A stretch of DNA of 64,000 bases from CAWKGV01 sp963849305 (lineage in GTDB: Bacteria; Pseudomonadota; Alphaproteobacteria; Acetobacterales; Acetobacteraceae): contig CAWKGV010000001.1 of NCBI GenBank assembly GCA_963849305.1, positions 305,809-369,808 of the forward strand, in the 5' to 3' direction. The notes beneath the pieces are model-generated. The model worked only from the letters and a program-made list of their open reading frames with translations. It was not told where the DNA came from and did no database searches. Within the stretch, counting starts at the first letter, position 1. Each line of letters opens with the position of its first letter. This document shows, piece by piece, positions 1 to 8,758 of this stretch. Position numbers and translations under genes: made by a program.

Positions 1-1239
1 CTGGCGGTGATCGCGGTGATTCTGGTGGGCGGCAGCTTCTTGGTGCGGCCGATCTTCCGCGCTGTGGGCGGAGCGAAGACGCCCGAGGTGTTCACCGCCA
101 CCGCGCTACTGCTGGTGGTCGGCACGGCGGCGCTGGCCGATTGGGCCGGGCTCTCGATGTCGCTCGGCGCCTTCCTGGCCGGGGTGATGCTGTCGGATTC
201 CGAGTACCGCCACGAGTTGCAGGCGGACATCGAGCCGTTCGAGGGTCTGCTGCTCGGCTTCTTCTTCATCTCCGTCGGCATGTCGGCCAATCTCGGCCTG
301 GCCGCCCGCCATCCCGCCGCTGTTGCAGTTTCCGTCACAGTGCTGGTCGCGGCCAAGATCGCGGTGGCGTTCGTGGTCGGGATGATCAAGCGGCGCTCGG
401 TCAAAAGCGCGCTCCGGTTTGCCCTGGCGTTGCCGGAGGGCAGCGAGTTCAGCTTCGTGCTGTTCGGCGCGGCCGTGGCGAGCGGGGCATTAGCGCAGGA
501 CTGGGCCGATCTGGCGACCTTGGTGATTGCCGTGTCGATGGTGGTGGCACCGGTGTTGTTCGCCGTCTCCGAGCGCCTCATCATCCCGCGCCTGGAGATC
601 CGCAAGGAGCCGGTTTACGAGGCGATCGACGCCCCCCCTGCCCCGGTCTTGATTTGCGGCTTCGGCCGGGTCGGCCAGATCGTCGGGCGGGTGCTGCACA
701 TGCAGCGGATTCCCTTTACCGCGCTCGATCGCGACCCTGGCCAGGTTGAGGTGGTGCGGCGATTCGGTGAGAAGGTTTATTTTGGCAATCCCACGCGCGA
801 GGAGGTGATGCGCGCGGCGGGCGCCGAGACCGCGCGCGTACTCGTCGTGGCGTTGGATGGCATGGACGAGAGTTTGCTGGTGGTCGAAATGGCCAAGCGC
901 CACTTCCCGCATTTATCCATCCTCGCGCGCGCGCATAACCGGCGCCACGCGCATCGGCTGATGGATGTCGGGATCACGGGGATCGTGCGCGAGACGTTCT
1001 TCTCCAGCCTGCGGCTCAGCGAGATGGTGCTGGAGCGACTGGAGGTGCCGGCGGAATCCGCGCATCGCGCGATCGAGCTGTTTCGCGAGCACGATGAGCG
1101 CACGCTCGAAGAGACGCACGCCGTGGCGCATGACGAGCAGCAGCTGATCCAGAGCACGCATCAGGCGGCGCAGGAGCTGATGGAGCTATTCGAAACGGAC
1201 ACCGAGCGCCGCGCCGAGAGGGCGGCAGCGGTGACGTGA
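1..1239 (+). CDS. KefB/KefC-type cation:proton antiporter, C-terminal part
   Basis: The reading frame is open from the first base, so the N-terminus lies outside the window. The visible part has about six hydrophobic segments (residues 1-200) typical of the CPA2 Na+/H+ exchanger domain, including the motif SLGAFLAGVMLSDSEYRHE. A cytoplasmic RCK/TrkA-N domain follows at about residue 210, with the Rossmann motif GFGRVGQIVGRVL and the acidic residue of the next strand (ALDRD). This order matches KefB/KefC-family potassium/proton antiporters in the inner membrane, where nucleotide binding to the RCK domain gates transport. Full-length relatives have about 600 residues, so roughly a third is missing. 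No KefF/KefG ancillary subunit is visible downstream. Family assignment is firm; the exact ion and regulator are not known. Confidence 0.9.
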   Translation: MAVIAVILVGGSFLVRPIFRAVGGAKTPEVFTATALLLVVGTAALADWAGLSMSLGAFLAGVMLSDSEYRHELQADIEPFEGLLLGFFFISVGMSANLGLAARHPAAVAVSVTVLVAAKIAVAFVVGMIKRRSVKSALRFALALPEGSEFSFVLFGAAVASGALAQDWADLATLVIAVSMVVAPVLFAVSERLIIPRLEIRKEPVYEAIDAPPAPVLICGFGRVGQIVGRVLHMQRIPFTALDRDPGQVEVVRRFGEKVYFGNPTREEVMRAAGAETARVLVVALDGMDESLLVVEMAKRHFPHLSILARAHNRRHAHRLMDVGITGIVRETFFSSLRLSEMVLERLEVPAESAHRAIELFREHDERTLEETHAVAHDEQQLIQSTHQAAQELMELFETDTERRAERAAAVT

Positions 1240-1251
1240 GGCCAACAGCGT

Positions 1252-1304
1252 CCCCTTGCGGGAGGGGCTAGGGAGGGGTCGAGAGACAGAATGACCGATC
1301 AGTC
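1252..1304. repeat. Dispersed GC-rich repeat, copy A
   Basis: CCCCTTGCGGGAGG is followed by GTCGAGAGACAGAATGACCG and ATCAGTC. The second copy at 14272-14314 has the same order: CCCCTTGGGGGAGG, then GTCGATCAAACAGAATGAGC, then GGCCAGTC. The C-rich and G-rich halves can pair as a short stem. This copy fills most of the gap between the antiporter gene and pdxJ. It may be a REP-like or mobile intergenic repeat. Confidence 0.5.
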
Positions 1305-1318
1305 CGAACGAACCCTGG

Positions 1319-1324
1319 TATAAT
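1319..1324 (+). promoter_or_regulatory. Candidate -10 box of pdxJ
   Basis: TATAAT is a perfect sigma-70 -10 hexamer and ends six bases before the pdxJ ATG. That spacing would place the transcription start at or next to the start codon, giving a leaderless mRNA. There is no convincing Shine-Dalgarno sequence and no strong -35 box upstream. Confidence 0.45.
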
Positions 1325-1330
1325 CGGCTC

Positions 1331-2083
1331 ATGGCCCGGCTCAGCGTCAATCTGAACAAGATCGCCCTGCTGCGGAACTCGCGCCGCACCGGTGTGCCCG
1401 ACCTCCTCCCGTTCGCGCGCATCGCGCTCGAAGCGGGCGCGCGAGGGATCACCGTCCACCCCCGCCCGGACGAGCGGCACATCCGCCGCACCGACGTCCC
1501 CGCCCTCGCCGCGTTGCTGCGGCCCGACCGCCCGCGCATCGAGCTGAACATCGAGGGCTATCCCGATGCCCGCCTGCTGGAGATCGCGCGCGAGGTCCGC
1601 CCGGAGCAATGCACGCTGGTGCCCGACGCGCCGGACGCCTTCACCTCCGAGCAAGGCTGGCAACTCGACGCCGCGCAGATGGCGCTCGCCCGACCGGCCA
1701 TGGCCGCGCTGAAGGCCCTGGGCGCGCGCGTGATCCTGTTCATCGACCCGGACCCGTCGGTGCTCGATCGCGTGGCGCAATCGGGCGCGGACGGGGTCGA
1801 GATCTACACTGGGGGCTACGCCGCCGCGTTCCGGTCCGGCGCCCACGCCATGCTGCTGGACGCCGCCGCCGAAACCGGGCGGGCCGCCGATGGCGCCGGG
1901 CTGACGGTGAACGCCGGCCACGACCTCAACCTGCGCAACATCCCGCCTTTGATCGAGCGGCTTCCTTTCCTCGCCGAAGCCTCGATCGGCCACGAACTGA
2001 CTGCCGACGCCTTGGCAATGGGCTTCGCCGCCGCCGTCCGCGCCTATGCGGCAGCGCTCGCCGCGACCGCGTCCGCTGCCTGA
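1331..2083 (+). CDS. pdxJ: Pyridoxine 5'-phosphate synthase
   Basis: This 250-residue protein condenses 1-deoxy-D-xylulose 5-phosphate with 3-amino-2-oxopropyl phosphate, the last ring-closing step of DXP-dependent vitamin B6 synthesis, in the cytoplasm. The N-terminus MARLSVNLNKIALLRNSR and the segment GITVHPRPDERHIR are characteristic PdxJ blocks. ELNIEGYP, FIDPD, GVEIYTGGYA and VNAGHDLNLRNI follow in the normal TIM-barrel order. Length is typical of the family. The 3' end overlaps the end of the convergent membrane-protein gene by 40 bases. The ATG lies just behind a TATAAT box with no obvious ribosome binding site, so a leaderless transcript is plausible. Confidence 0.97.
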   Translation: MARLSVNLNKIALLRNSRRTGVPDLLPFARIALEAGARGITVHPRPDERHIRRTDVPALAALLRPDRPRIELNIEGYPDARLLEIAREVRPEQCTLVPDAPDAFTSEQGWQLDAAQMALARPAMAALKALGARVILFIDPDPSVLDRVAQSGADGVEIYTGGYAAAFRSGAHAMLLDAAAETGRAADGAGLTVNAGHDLNLRNIPPLIERLPFLAEASIGHELTADALAMGFAAAVRAYAAALAATASAA

Positions 2084-3256
2084 GTCGCCGCTTCGCCGAG
2101 GCCCTCCTGCGCGCCGCCGCGCAGACAGCGCCGCACCAGCACCGCGAACAAAGCGGCCAACGATACGGCACTTAGCGGGATCGGAACGAACCATTCCACC
2201 ATCGCGCCGTACGGGATCAGCAGCCCCAGGCAAAGCGCGATCGCCTCATCCGAGCGCAACGCCGCGTCGGCCCCGACCGCCTCGCGCAGCACCAGAAGGA
2301 TCGCGAAGGTCAACGCCGGCATGTCATAGGCGAACGCATAGGGAGTGGCGAGGAAGCCGCCGACCAGCAGCACCGCGACTGAACGCCAACCCGGCGCCCG
2401 GCGGACACACACCCAGACCAACGAAGCGACCACGATCAAGCCGGCGCCCTGCGCGGCCTGAGCAAACGCCGGCCCAACGCCCGTGAGCTGCAAGCCGGCG
2501 GCAATGGTTCGCAACGAAGCGTGCGTGTGGCTCGGATCGACGACATGGCTGTGCCATTGAGCAATCAAGCGCCGTCACCCACGCCGGCCACACCGACCAG
2601 CCCAGCGCGAAGCCGGCCGCTACGGCGCACCACGCTGCCGTCACGGCGGCAACGGCGAAGCAGCGCCACATCCCCCCGGCCGCGAGCGCCACCGGCACCA
2701 GCAGGCCCAGCTGCGGCTTGAACGACAACAGGCCGAACAGAACGCCCGCCAGCACTGGGCGGGTCCGCATCAGCCGAACGCCTCCGATCATCAACGCGGC
2801 CGAAAAAAAGCCGTTCTGCCCGATCATGATCGCGACCACGGTGGACGGCGCGAGGCCGAGCAAAATTAGCTCCGCTCCGCGCCAACGATTGGCGCAGGAA
2901 GCCAGCAGATACGCCCCCAGGCCGAGGCCGGTCCAGAGACACCACGACCCCGCCATCGGCGGCGGGCCGAAGGGGAGCAGCGCCAGCAGAAAGGTGGGCG
3001 GATAGGCAAAAGGAAGAACAGCGGTCAGTCCGGGGTCGAGCTGGAGTTGGAACGTGCGCAGGAGGGCATGATCGTAGATCTGGACCGGAGCGTGGGTCAG
3101 GGCGAACCGCGCGAAGCTCCACATCGCGAAAAAGTCGTAAGCCCCCGGCCGCGCGATCTCGGCCGCCACGGCCATCCCCGCCAGGATCGCCATGCACGCG
3201 ATCGCGCCCGCGCAGAGGCGGTAGGTTTTCGTCTCGCCGAACCGCCACTGCGGCAT
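2044..3256 (-). pseudogene. GT87/DUF2029-like membrane glycosyltransferase, frameshifted
   Basis: Two minus-strand frames together give one polytopic membrane protein of about 400 residues. The first runs from ATG 3256 (GTG 3283 is an alternative) to about 2560 and contains FAMWSFARFAL and the hydrophobic helices LLALLPFGPPPMAGS and TVVAIMIGQNGFFSAALMIGG. The second runs from about 2565 to the stop at 2044 and continues with helices such as VAVLLVGGFLATPYAFAYDMPAL. GQNGFFSAAL and ATPYAFAYD are typical of the GT87/DUF2029 family, whose known members transfer sugars from polyprenol phosphate at the membrane. One base change near 2560 would restore the frame, so this is either a sequencing error or a recent mutation. 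The acceptor is unknown. Confidence 0.65.
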
Positions 3257-3331
3257 CGCTCGCTGCGCCCCTGGCCAGGACACAGAATGGCTCGTGCGTG
3301 ATTGAAAACTGGTTACTCCGTGACCGCTCCG

Positions 3332-3373
3332 GCCAAATCCCGCTCAAGCCAAATCCCGCTCAGGCCAAATCGG
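3332..3373. repeat. 16-bp tandem repeat at the 3' end of epmA
   Basis: GCCAAATCCCGCTCAA (3332-3347) is followed directly by GCCAAATCCCGCTCAG (3348-3363) and a partial third unit GCCAAATCGG. The last units overlap the final codons and stop of epmA, so the repeat probably arose by slippage from the gene end. Confidence 0.6.
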
Positions 3374-4406
3374 CCGGCGGCAGCCACAGCACCTGGCCGA
3401 TCCGATCCGCCCCCGAGGCGATCATCGCGAGCCGGTCGAAGCCGAGCGCGATGCCCGCCGCCGGCGGCATCCCGTGCGCGAGTGCGGCGAGAAAATCCTC
3501 GTCCAGCGGCCAATCAGGTCCGGTGAGCGCATGGCGGCGCCCCCGGTCGGCCTCGAAGCGGGCAAGCTGCTCCACGGGGTCGGTCAGTTCCACGAAAGCG
3601 TTCGCCAGTTCGATGCCGCAGACGAACAGCTCGAACCGCTCGGCCACGCGTGGGTCCGCCGGATCGCGGCGCGCGAGCGCGGCCTGGGCAGCCGGCCAAT
3701 GGGTGAGGAAAGTGGGCCGGTCACGGCCGATCTCGGGCTCGACCCGCGCGAGCAGCAGCCGGAAGAACAGGTCTTCCCAGCTCTCGCCGGCCCTCAGCGC
3801 GACGCCCGCCGCGGCGGCGAGAGCCGGCCCATCCTCGGCGGTGGCGAGGATGTCCGCCCCCACGTAACGGGCGAATGCCTCGACCACCGTGAGGCGCTCG
3901 AACCGCGCCAGATCGGTGCGCACCCCGCGACAGGCAACGATCGGTGGCAGCACGGCACGCAGCAGCGCCTCGGTCTCGTCCATTAGCCCGGCCAGGTCCG
4001 CGCTGGGGCGGTACCATTCCAGCATGGTGAACTCGGGCGCGTGCAGGTCACTGCCCTCACCGTTCCGCCAAACCCGCGCGAGTTGGAAAATAGGTCCCGC
4101 GCCGCCAACCAGCAGGCGCTTCATCGCGAATTCCGGGCTGGTGTGCAGCCATAACGGTTCCAGCGTCCCGTCCGAATGCTCCCGCGTGGTGCCGAAGGCG
4201 CGCAGATGCACCTCCTCACCGGGCGCGGGCACCGCGTACGGCGTCTCGACCTCCGCATAGCCACGCGCGACGAAGAAGGCGCGCGTGGCCGCGGTGAGCA
4301 TGGCCCGGCGCCGCAGGAACGGCAGGCGTGCGGCCAAACCCTCCGGATGCCAGACAGGACCAGGATCGTGCCGGCGAGATTGGTTCACCACGCTACGAAC
4401 AAGCAT
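3360..4406 (-). CDS. epmA: EF-P--(R)-beta-lysine ligase
   Basis: EpmA is a truncated class II lysyl-tRNA synthetase paralogue that activates (R)-beta-lysine and ligates it to the conserved lysine of elongation factor P. From ATG 4406 the protein has about 348 residues, slightly longer than E. coli EpmA (325), and lacks an anticodon-binding domain. Visible class II motifs are motif 1 (FFVARGYAEVETP), motif 2 (FQLARVWRNGEGSDLHAPEFTML split around the Arg) and motif 3 (GIALGFDRLAMI near the C-terminus). HTSPEFAMKRLL is also typical. The start overlaps the upstream cation-efflux gene by 14 bases, implying cotranscription. Its functional partners epmB and efp lie at 11.7-13.3 kb on the other strand. 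A TTG at 4463 is a longer alternative start. Confidence 0.93.
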   Translation of the reverse strand: MLVRSVVNQSRRHDPGPVWHPEGLAARLPFLRRRAMLTAATRAFFVARGYAEVETPYAVPAPGEEVHLRAFGTTREHSDGTLEPLWLHTSPEFAMKRLLVGGAGPIFQLARVWRNGEGSDLHAPEFTMLEWYRPSADLAGLMDETEALLRAVLPPIVACRGVRTDLARFERLTVVEAFARYVGADILATAEDGPALAAAAGVALRAGESWEDLFFRLLLARVEPEIGRDRPTFLTHWPAAQAALARRDPADPRVAERFELFVCGIELANAFVELTDPVEQLARFEADRGRRHALTGPDWPLDEDFLAALAHGMPPAAGIALGFDRLAMIASGADRIGQVLWLPPADLA

Positions 4407-4998
4407 CCCCAGCGCAATCGCCGGACCACGCTTCCCGTCCTTCCTTGAGCACGAACCAGACAATGCCGAGCGAGGTCACGGAATCCACCCACCAGGCCCG
4501 GAGCAGCAGATCGGCAACCAACCCGACAACCACGACCAGCGACAGCCAACCGCAGGTAATGCTCTCGATCGCATCGGCGCCCATCGCGCGGCTCCCGAGT
4601 GCCCCGGCGACGGCCAGCTTGCGGCGAGCGAGGACATACATGATCGGTATGGCGAGCGCGGCGACAGCAAGGCCAGCCACGGAAAATGTCTCCCCATGAC
4701 GTGCCCACAAGCTCCAGGCCGCACCCACCACGATATAGCCCGCGAGAGCGAACAACAGGCCGCCGCCGATCCGGCTGGCGGTGCGCTCGGCGTGCTCCAA
4801 GATTTCGCGGCCGTGACGGAGTTCGGCGTCCAGCCGCCAAATGAGGACACCCGCCGAGGCCAGCTCGATCAGGCTGTCGAGACCGAACGCGGTCAGCGTC
4901 AAACTTCCAGCCACAATGCCGGATCCGATGGCCACAGTCGCCTCAACCACCATCCAGCAAACACTCGCCCACTCCAACCGGAACGCTTGCACGATCAA
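4393..4998 (-). CDS. Cation diffusion facilitator-like transporter, short form
   Basis: This small inner-membrane protein of about 200 residues has several hydrophobic helices. The segment GSLTLTAFGLDSLIELASAG matches the metal-binding TM2 region of cation diffusion facilitators, and GADAIESITCGWLSLV the second Asp-containing helix. There is no C-terminal cytoplasmic metal-sensing domain, which fits the short CDF-like branch. The start is uncertain: TTG 4998 or GTG 4992 just before VQAFRLEW keeps the whole first helix, while the first ATG (4953) would cut into it. It follows the cluster 1 hydroxylase genes by about 70 bases and overlaps epmA by 14 bases. Metal specificity cannot be read from sequence. 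Confidence 0.75.
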   Translation of the reverse strand: MIVQAFRLEWASVCWMVVEATVAIGSGIVAGSLTLTAFGLDSLIELASAGVLIWRLDAELRHGREILEHAERTASRIGGGLLFALAGYIVVGAAWSLWARHGETFSVAGLAVAALAIPIMYVLARRKLAVAGALGSRAMGADAIESITCGWLSLVVVVGLVADLLLRAWWVDSVTSLGIVWFVLKEGREAWSGDCAGDACS

Positions 4999-5071
4999 CC
5001 GGCGGCGGTCGACGTGCGGTTCGCCAGGGCTTTTGGCAACCGATGGAACGCGCGTGAGGGCCTCTGCTTGT

Positions 5072-7159
5072 TCAGGACAGGAACTTATCCGCCGTGATGG
5101 GCAGGTCGCGGACGCGAATGCCGGTGGCGTGCCAGGCCGCGTTCGCGATCGCGGCGGCGGCGCCGACGATCCCGATCTCGCCGATCCCTCTGGAGCCCAT
5201 CGGGTTCGAGTGCGGGTCATGCTCGTCGAGCCAGATCGCGTCCAAATCGCCAATGTCGGCATTGGCGGCGATGTGGTAGCCGGCGAAATCGTTGTTGACG
5301 ACATGGCCGAAGCGCGGGTCCATCACGCTCTCCTCGTGCAGCGCCATCGACAGGCCCATGGTCATCCCGCCGATGAACTGCGAGCGGGCGGTCCGCGGGT
5401 TGATGATCCGGCCGACGGAAAACACGCCCAGCATACGAGGCACCCGGATCTCGCCCGTATCGGCATTAACATGCACCTCGGCGAACTGCGCGCCGAAGGA
5501 ATGCAGCGCGAACCGATCGGCATCGGGGTTCTTCGGCATCTCCGCCGTAACCCCGGCATCCTGCGGAGACCCGGCCCTCGGCTCGTTGCGCAGGAAGGCG
5601 CGGGCTGCGGCCACGATCGCCAAGCCCCACGAGCTGATGCCCGATGATCCACCCTCGACGGTCGCCATCGGCAGTTCGGTATCGCCGATCTCAAGCCGAA
5701 TCGCCTCGACCGGGCAGTTCAGGGCATCGGCGGCGATCTGTGTGAGCGCGGTCCAGGTGCCCGTGCCGATATCGACCGCGCCGATCCGCACCACGTATCC
5801 CCCGCTGGGGCCGTGCTCGATTGACGCCGCCGAGCCAGGCATCGCGTAGTACGGATAGGTCGCGCTTGCGACGCCTGTGCCGACTAGCCAGCCGTTCCGC
5901 CGCCGGGTGGCCGGAGTTGGGTCGCGCCGTCCCCACTCGAAGCGCCTGGCCCCCTCCTTGAGACAACCGACCAGATTGCGGCCGGACCACGGCTTGCCCG
6001 ATTCCGGGTCAGTCGCGGGCTCGTTGCGAATCCGCAGCTCGATCGGGTCCAGCCCGCAGGCGACGGCGAGTTCGTCCATCGCCACCTCAGCGGCGAACAT
6101 CCCTGGCGTCTCGCCTGGCGCGCGCATCCAGGAGGGCACGGGCACGTCCAGCGCCGCCAGCCGGTGCGTGGTGCGGCGGTTTGGCGCCGCATACATCACC
6201 CGCGTCGGCACCGCCGTTTGTTCGGCGAATTCCTTGATCCTCGAGGTCTGCTCGACGACGTCGTGGATTATAGCGGTCAGGTGGTCCTGGTGATCGGCGC
6301 CGAGCCTGATCCGCTGGATGGTCGGGGTGCGATAGCCTGCGAGGGAAAACATCTGTTGGCGGGTCAGCGCGAATTTCACCGGCCGGCCCGCGACCTGCTT
6401 GGCGGCGAGGGCGGCTAGCACGTTGTGGGCGTGCGGCGCCCCCTTCGACCCGAAGCCGCCGCCAACGTGCGGCGCAATCACCCTGATATGCTCGGGGTTC
6501 AGCCCGAGCACCGCCGCCAACGTCCTGCGCACGGAGTGCGCGCCTTGGGTCGAATCATACAGCGTCAACGCGCCATCCGCCCAGATGGCAACGGTCGTAT
6601 GCGGCTCCATCGGGTTGTTGTGTTCCATGGGCGTGGTATAGGTTTGGTCGATGCTCACCTCCGCCGCAGCGAGCGCCGCATCGGCATCGCCTTCATTGGT
6701 ATCGGTCGGAAAGGTCGGGTTGACCTGCTCGGGGGCATACAGATCGTGGCGATCGGCGCGGAGTTCGGCATCATGCGGCTGCTCCGCGTACTCGGCCCGC
6801 ACCAGGCTCGCAGCACTCCGGGCGACCTCCGGTGTTTCCGCGATCACCGCTCCGATCAGCTGGCCGCGAAAGCCCACCGCGTCCGATTGCAGCACCCACA
6901 GCTCCTTATCTTCATCCGAGGCGAGCCGCGGCGCGTTCGTGTGCGTGATCACCGCCACCACGCCCGCGAGCGCCTTCGCCGCTTCGGCGTCGATGGATGC
7001 GACCCGACCTCGGGCGATGGTGGCTTGCAGCGGGTGCAGGTAGAGCGGGTCGCTGACCGGATGCTCGAAAGCGTAGGTCGCGGTCCCGGTGACCTTCGCG
7101 TGCCCGTCGAGGCGTTCCAGCGGCCGGCCGATCGCGCGCGGCTCTAACAAGTCATTCAT
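5072..7159 (-). CDS. Molybdenum hydroxylase, Mo-cofactor subunit (cluster 1)
   Basis: This is the catalytic large subunit (about 695 residues) of a xanthine dehydrogenase/aldehyde oxidoreductase-type enzyme. The N-terminal a/b hammerhead domain begins RPLERLDGHAKVTGTATYAF. The Mo-binding part contains MEPHTTVAIW, VGGGFGSKG, SWMRAPGETPG, DIGTGTWTALTQ and, near the C-terminus, GIGEIGIVGAAAAIANA with the conserved active-site Glu. I chose ATG 7159 because it overlaps the FAD-subunit stop in ATGA and because upstream codons lack homology. Gene order (FeS, FAD, Mo) and coupled overlaps match PaoABC-like enzymes. No Tat signal is seen on the FeS subunit, so a cytoplasmic enzyme is likely. The substrate is unknown; an aldehyde or N-heterocycle is typical. 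Confidence 0.93.
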   Translation of the reverse strand: MNDLLEPRAIGRPLERLDGHAKVTGTATYAFEHPVSDPLYLHPLQATIARGRVASIDAEAAKALAGVVAVITHTNAPRLASDEDKELWVLQSDAVGFRGQLIGAVIAETPEVARSAASLVRAEYAEQPHDAELRADRHDLYAPEQVNPTFPTDTNEGDADAALAAAEVSIDQTYTTPMEHNNPMEPHTTVAIWADGALTLYDSTQGAHSVRRTLAAVLGLNPEHIRVIAPHVGGGFGSKGAPHAHNVLAALAAKQVAGRPVKFALTRQQMFSLAGYRTPTIQRIRLGADHQDHLTAIIHDVVEQTSRIKEFAEQTAVPTRVMYAAPNRRTTHRLAALDVPVPSWMRAPGETPGMFAAEVAMDELAVACGLDPIELRIRNEPATDPESGKPWSGRNLVGCLKEGARRFEWGRRDPTPATRRRNGWLVGTGVASATYPYYAMPGSAASIEHGPSGGYVVRIGAVDIGTGTWTALTQIAADALNCPVEAIRLEIGDTELPMATVEGGSSGISSWGLAIVAAARAFLRNEPRAGSPQDAGVTAEMPKNPDADRFALHSFGAQFAEVHVNADTGEIRVPRMLGVFSVGRIINPRTARSQFIGGMTMGLSMALHEESVMDPRFGHVVNNDFAGYHIAANADIGDLDAIWLDEHDPHSNPMGSRGIGEIGIVGAAAAIANAAWHATGIRVRDLPITADKFLS

Positions 7160-8148
7160 TGCGAGGTCTCCGAGGTCAGGTCGCGCAGTACCGCGACGAG
7201 CGTATTGCGGGCCATCTTCACCTTGAACGCGTTGCCGGGCAGCGGCCGCGCGCCGGCTAGTTCGACCTCCGCCGCGCGGCGGAAGTTTTCCTCCGTCGCC
7301 GAGGCCCCGCGCAGCACCGCTTCCGCCTGCGCCGCCCGCCATGGCTTGTGCGCGACCCCGCCCAGGGCGATGCGCGCGTCGTGAACCATGCCGTTCTGCA
7401 CGTCCAATACCGCGGCTACCGAGACCAGCGCGAATGCATAGGACGCCCGGTCGCGCACTTTTCGATAGGCCGAGCGCATGCCGGGCGACAGCGTCGGCAG
7501 CTCAACCGCGACGATCAGGTCGCCGTGTTCCAGCACGGTGTCACGCTGTGGCGCATCACCAGGCAGACGATGGAAGTCCACCAGCTTGATGCGGCGTTCG
7601 CCATCCCTTCCGAGCACGACGACCACCGCGTCCAGCGCGGCCATCGCGACCGCCATGTCCGAGGGATGGACGGCGACGCAGTGCTCGGAGGCGCCGAGGA
7701 TCGCGTGATAGCGGGTATAGCCGCCGAGCGCCGAGCAGCCGTCGCCAGGCGCACGCTTGTTGCATGGCGTGGTGATGTCCTGGAAGTACACGCAGCGGGT
7801 GCGTTGCAGCAGGTTGCCGCCGGTGGTCGCCAGATTGCGCAACTGGCCGGACGCGCCTGCCAGCAATGCCTGTGACAGCACCTTGTAATGGCTGCGGATC
7901 ACTTTGTCGGACGCCAGATCGCTGTTGCGCACTCCCGCGCCGATCCGCACCCCGCCGTCGGGCAATTGCTCCACGTGATCGAACGGCAGCCGTGTGACGT
8001 CCACGAGCAAGTCCGGGTTGGCGATGCCCAGCCGCATGTGATCGACGAGATTTGTGCCGCCGCCGAGGAACGCCGCGCCCGGGCGGCCAGCCACGGCCGC
8101 GACGGCGCCGGCTTGATCCACCGCCCGCTGATAGGTAAACGGATTCAT
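7156..8148 (-). CDS. Molybdenum hydroxylase, FAD subunit (cluster 1)
   Basis: This 330-residue medium subunit carries FAD and passes electrons from the FeS centres to the acceptor. The FAD-binding loop AAFLGGGTNLVDHM is visible near residue 30, and [12 protein letters not shown] near residue 120. The Cys-rich stretch RTRCVYFQDI...PCNKRAPGDGCSALGG resembles the insertion that holds an extra [4Fe-4S] cluster in E. coli PaoB. The CO dehydrogenase flavoprotein C-terminal domain closes the protein ([16 protein letters not shown]). ATG 8148 overlaps the stop of the FeS gene in ATGA, and its own stop overlaps the next gene the same way. Tight coupling supports a fixed 1:1:1 complex. Confidence 0.93.
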   Translation of the reverse strand: MNPFTYQRAVDQAGAVAAVAGRPGAAFLGGGTNLVDHMRLGIANPDLLVDVTRLPFDHVEQLPDGGVRIGAGVRNSDLASDKVIRSHYKVLSQALLAGASGQLRNLATTGGNLLQRTRCVYFQDITTPCNKRAPGDGCSALGGYTRYHAILGASEHCVAVHPSDMAVAMAALDAVVVVLGRDGERRIKLVDFHRLPGDAPQRDTVLEHGDLIVAVELPTLSPGMRSAYRKVRDRASYAFALVSVAAVLDVQNGMVHDARIALGGVAHKPWRAAQAEAVLRGASATEENFRRAAEVELAGARPLPGNAFKVKMARNTLVAVLRDLTSETSQ

Positions 8149-8651
8149 GGCGCTGCCGCCTCCCGGATTGCCGCGACGATGTTCACATAAGCGCCACAGC
8201 GGCACAGATTGCCGCTCATCCGCTCGCGGATCTCATCATCGGTCAGTTCCACCGCGCCGGTCGGGTCGTTGCTGACGTGACTGGGATGGCCGGCCTTCAC
8301 CTCCTCCAGCATCCCGACGGCGGAGCAGATCTGGCCAGGCGTGCAGTAGCCGCATTGGAAGCCATCGTGATCGAGGAACGCCTGCTGCACCCTATGCAGT
8401 TTGCCGCCTTCGGCCAGACCTTCAGCGGTGGTGATCGTTGCTCCATCATGGGCGACCGCGAATGCAAGGCAGGTCGTCACCCTGCGGCCGTCCAGCAGAA
8501 CCGTGCAAGCGCCGCACTGACCGTGGTCACAGCCCTTCTTCGGCGCCGTCACGCCCAATCGATCGCGTAACATATCCAGTAGTGTAGTCCTGGTATCGAG
8601 GGTTAGCGACCGCTGCTCGCCGTCCACCCGAAATGCGACATGAGCATCCAT
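8145..8651 (-). CDS. Molybdenum hydroxylase, 2x[2Fe-2S] subunit (cluster 1)
   Basis: The 168-residue small subunit has a plant-ferredoxin-like N-terminal domain with the cluster motif [16 protein letters not shown] plus a downstream Cys (TTCLAF). A helical C-terminal domain holds the second cluster ([13 protein letters not shown] and [14 protein letters not shown]). These eight cysteines are all present. Unlike the cluster 2 homologue at 44.1 kb, it begins directly with the ferredoxin fold (MDAHVAFRVDGEQRSL), with no twin-arginine signal, so the enzyme should stay in the cytoplasm. It is the first gene of the cluster 1 operon; the sensor kinase gene ends 107 bases upstream on the same strand. 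Confidence 0.94.
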   Translation of the reverse strand: MDAHVAFRVDGEQRSLTLDTRTTLLDMLRDRLGVTAPKKGCDHGQCGACTVLLDGRRVTTCLAFAVAHDGATITTAEGLAEGGKLHRVQQAFLDHDGFQCGYCTPGQICSAVGMLEEVKAGHPSHVSNDPTGAVELTDDEIRERMSGNLCRCGAYVNIVAAIREAAAP

Positions 8652-8758
8652 GCTTCGGCTCCTCCTGGAGTATCACGCTGACGCGGCCGCTACGTTCACA
8701 CCAAATCGCTGCGAGCCGGTGTCAGCCCCGGCAATCGGTCAGTGTGAGCATTCTGCCG

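Noticed and set aside
3332..3373. Start of a CRISPR array
   Set aside because: The repeats are in tandem without spacers and overlap the end of epmA.
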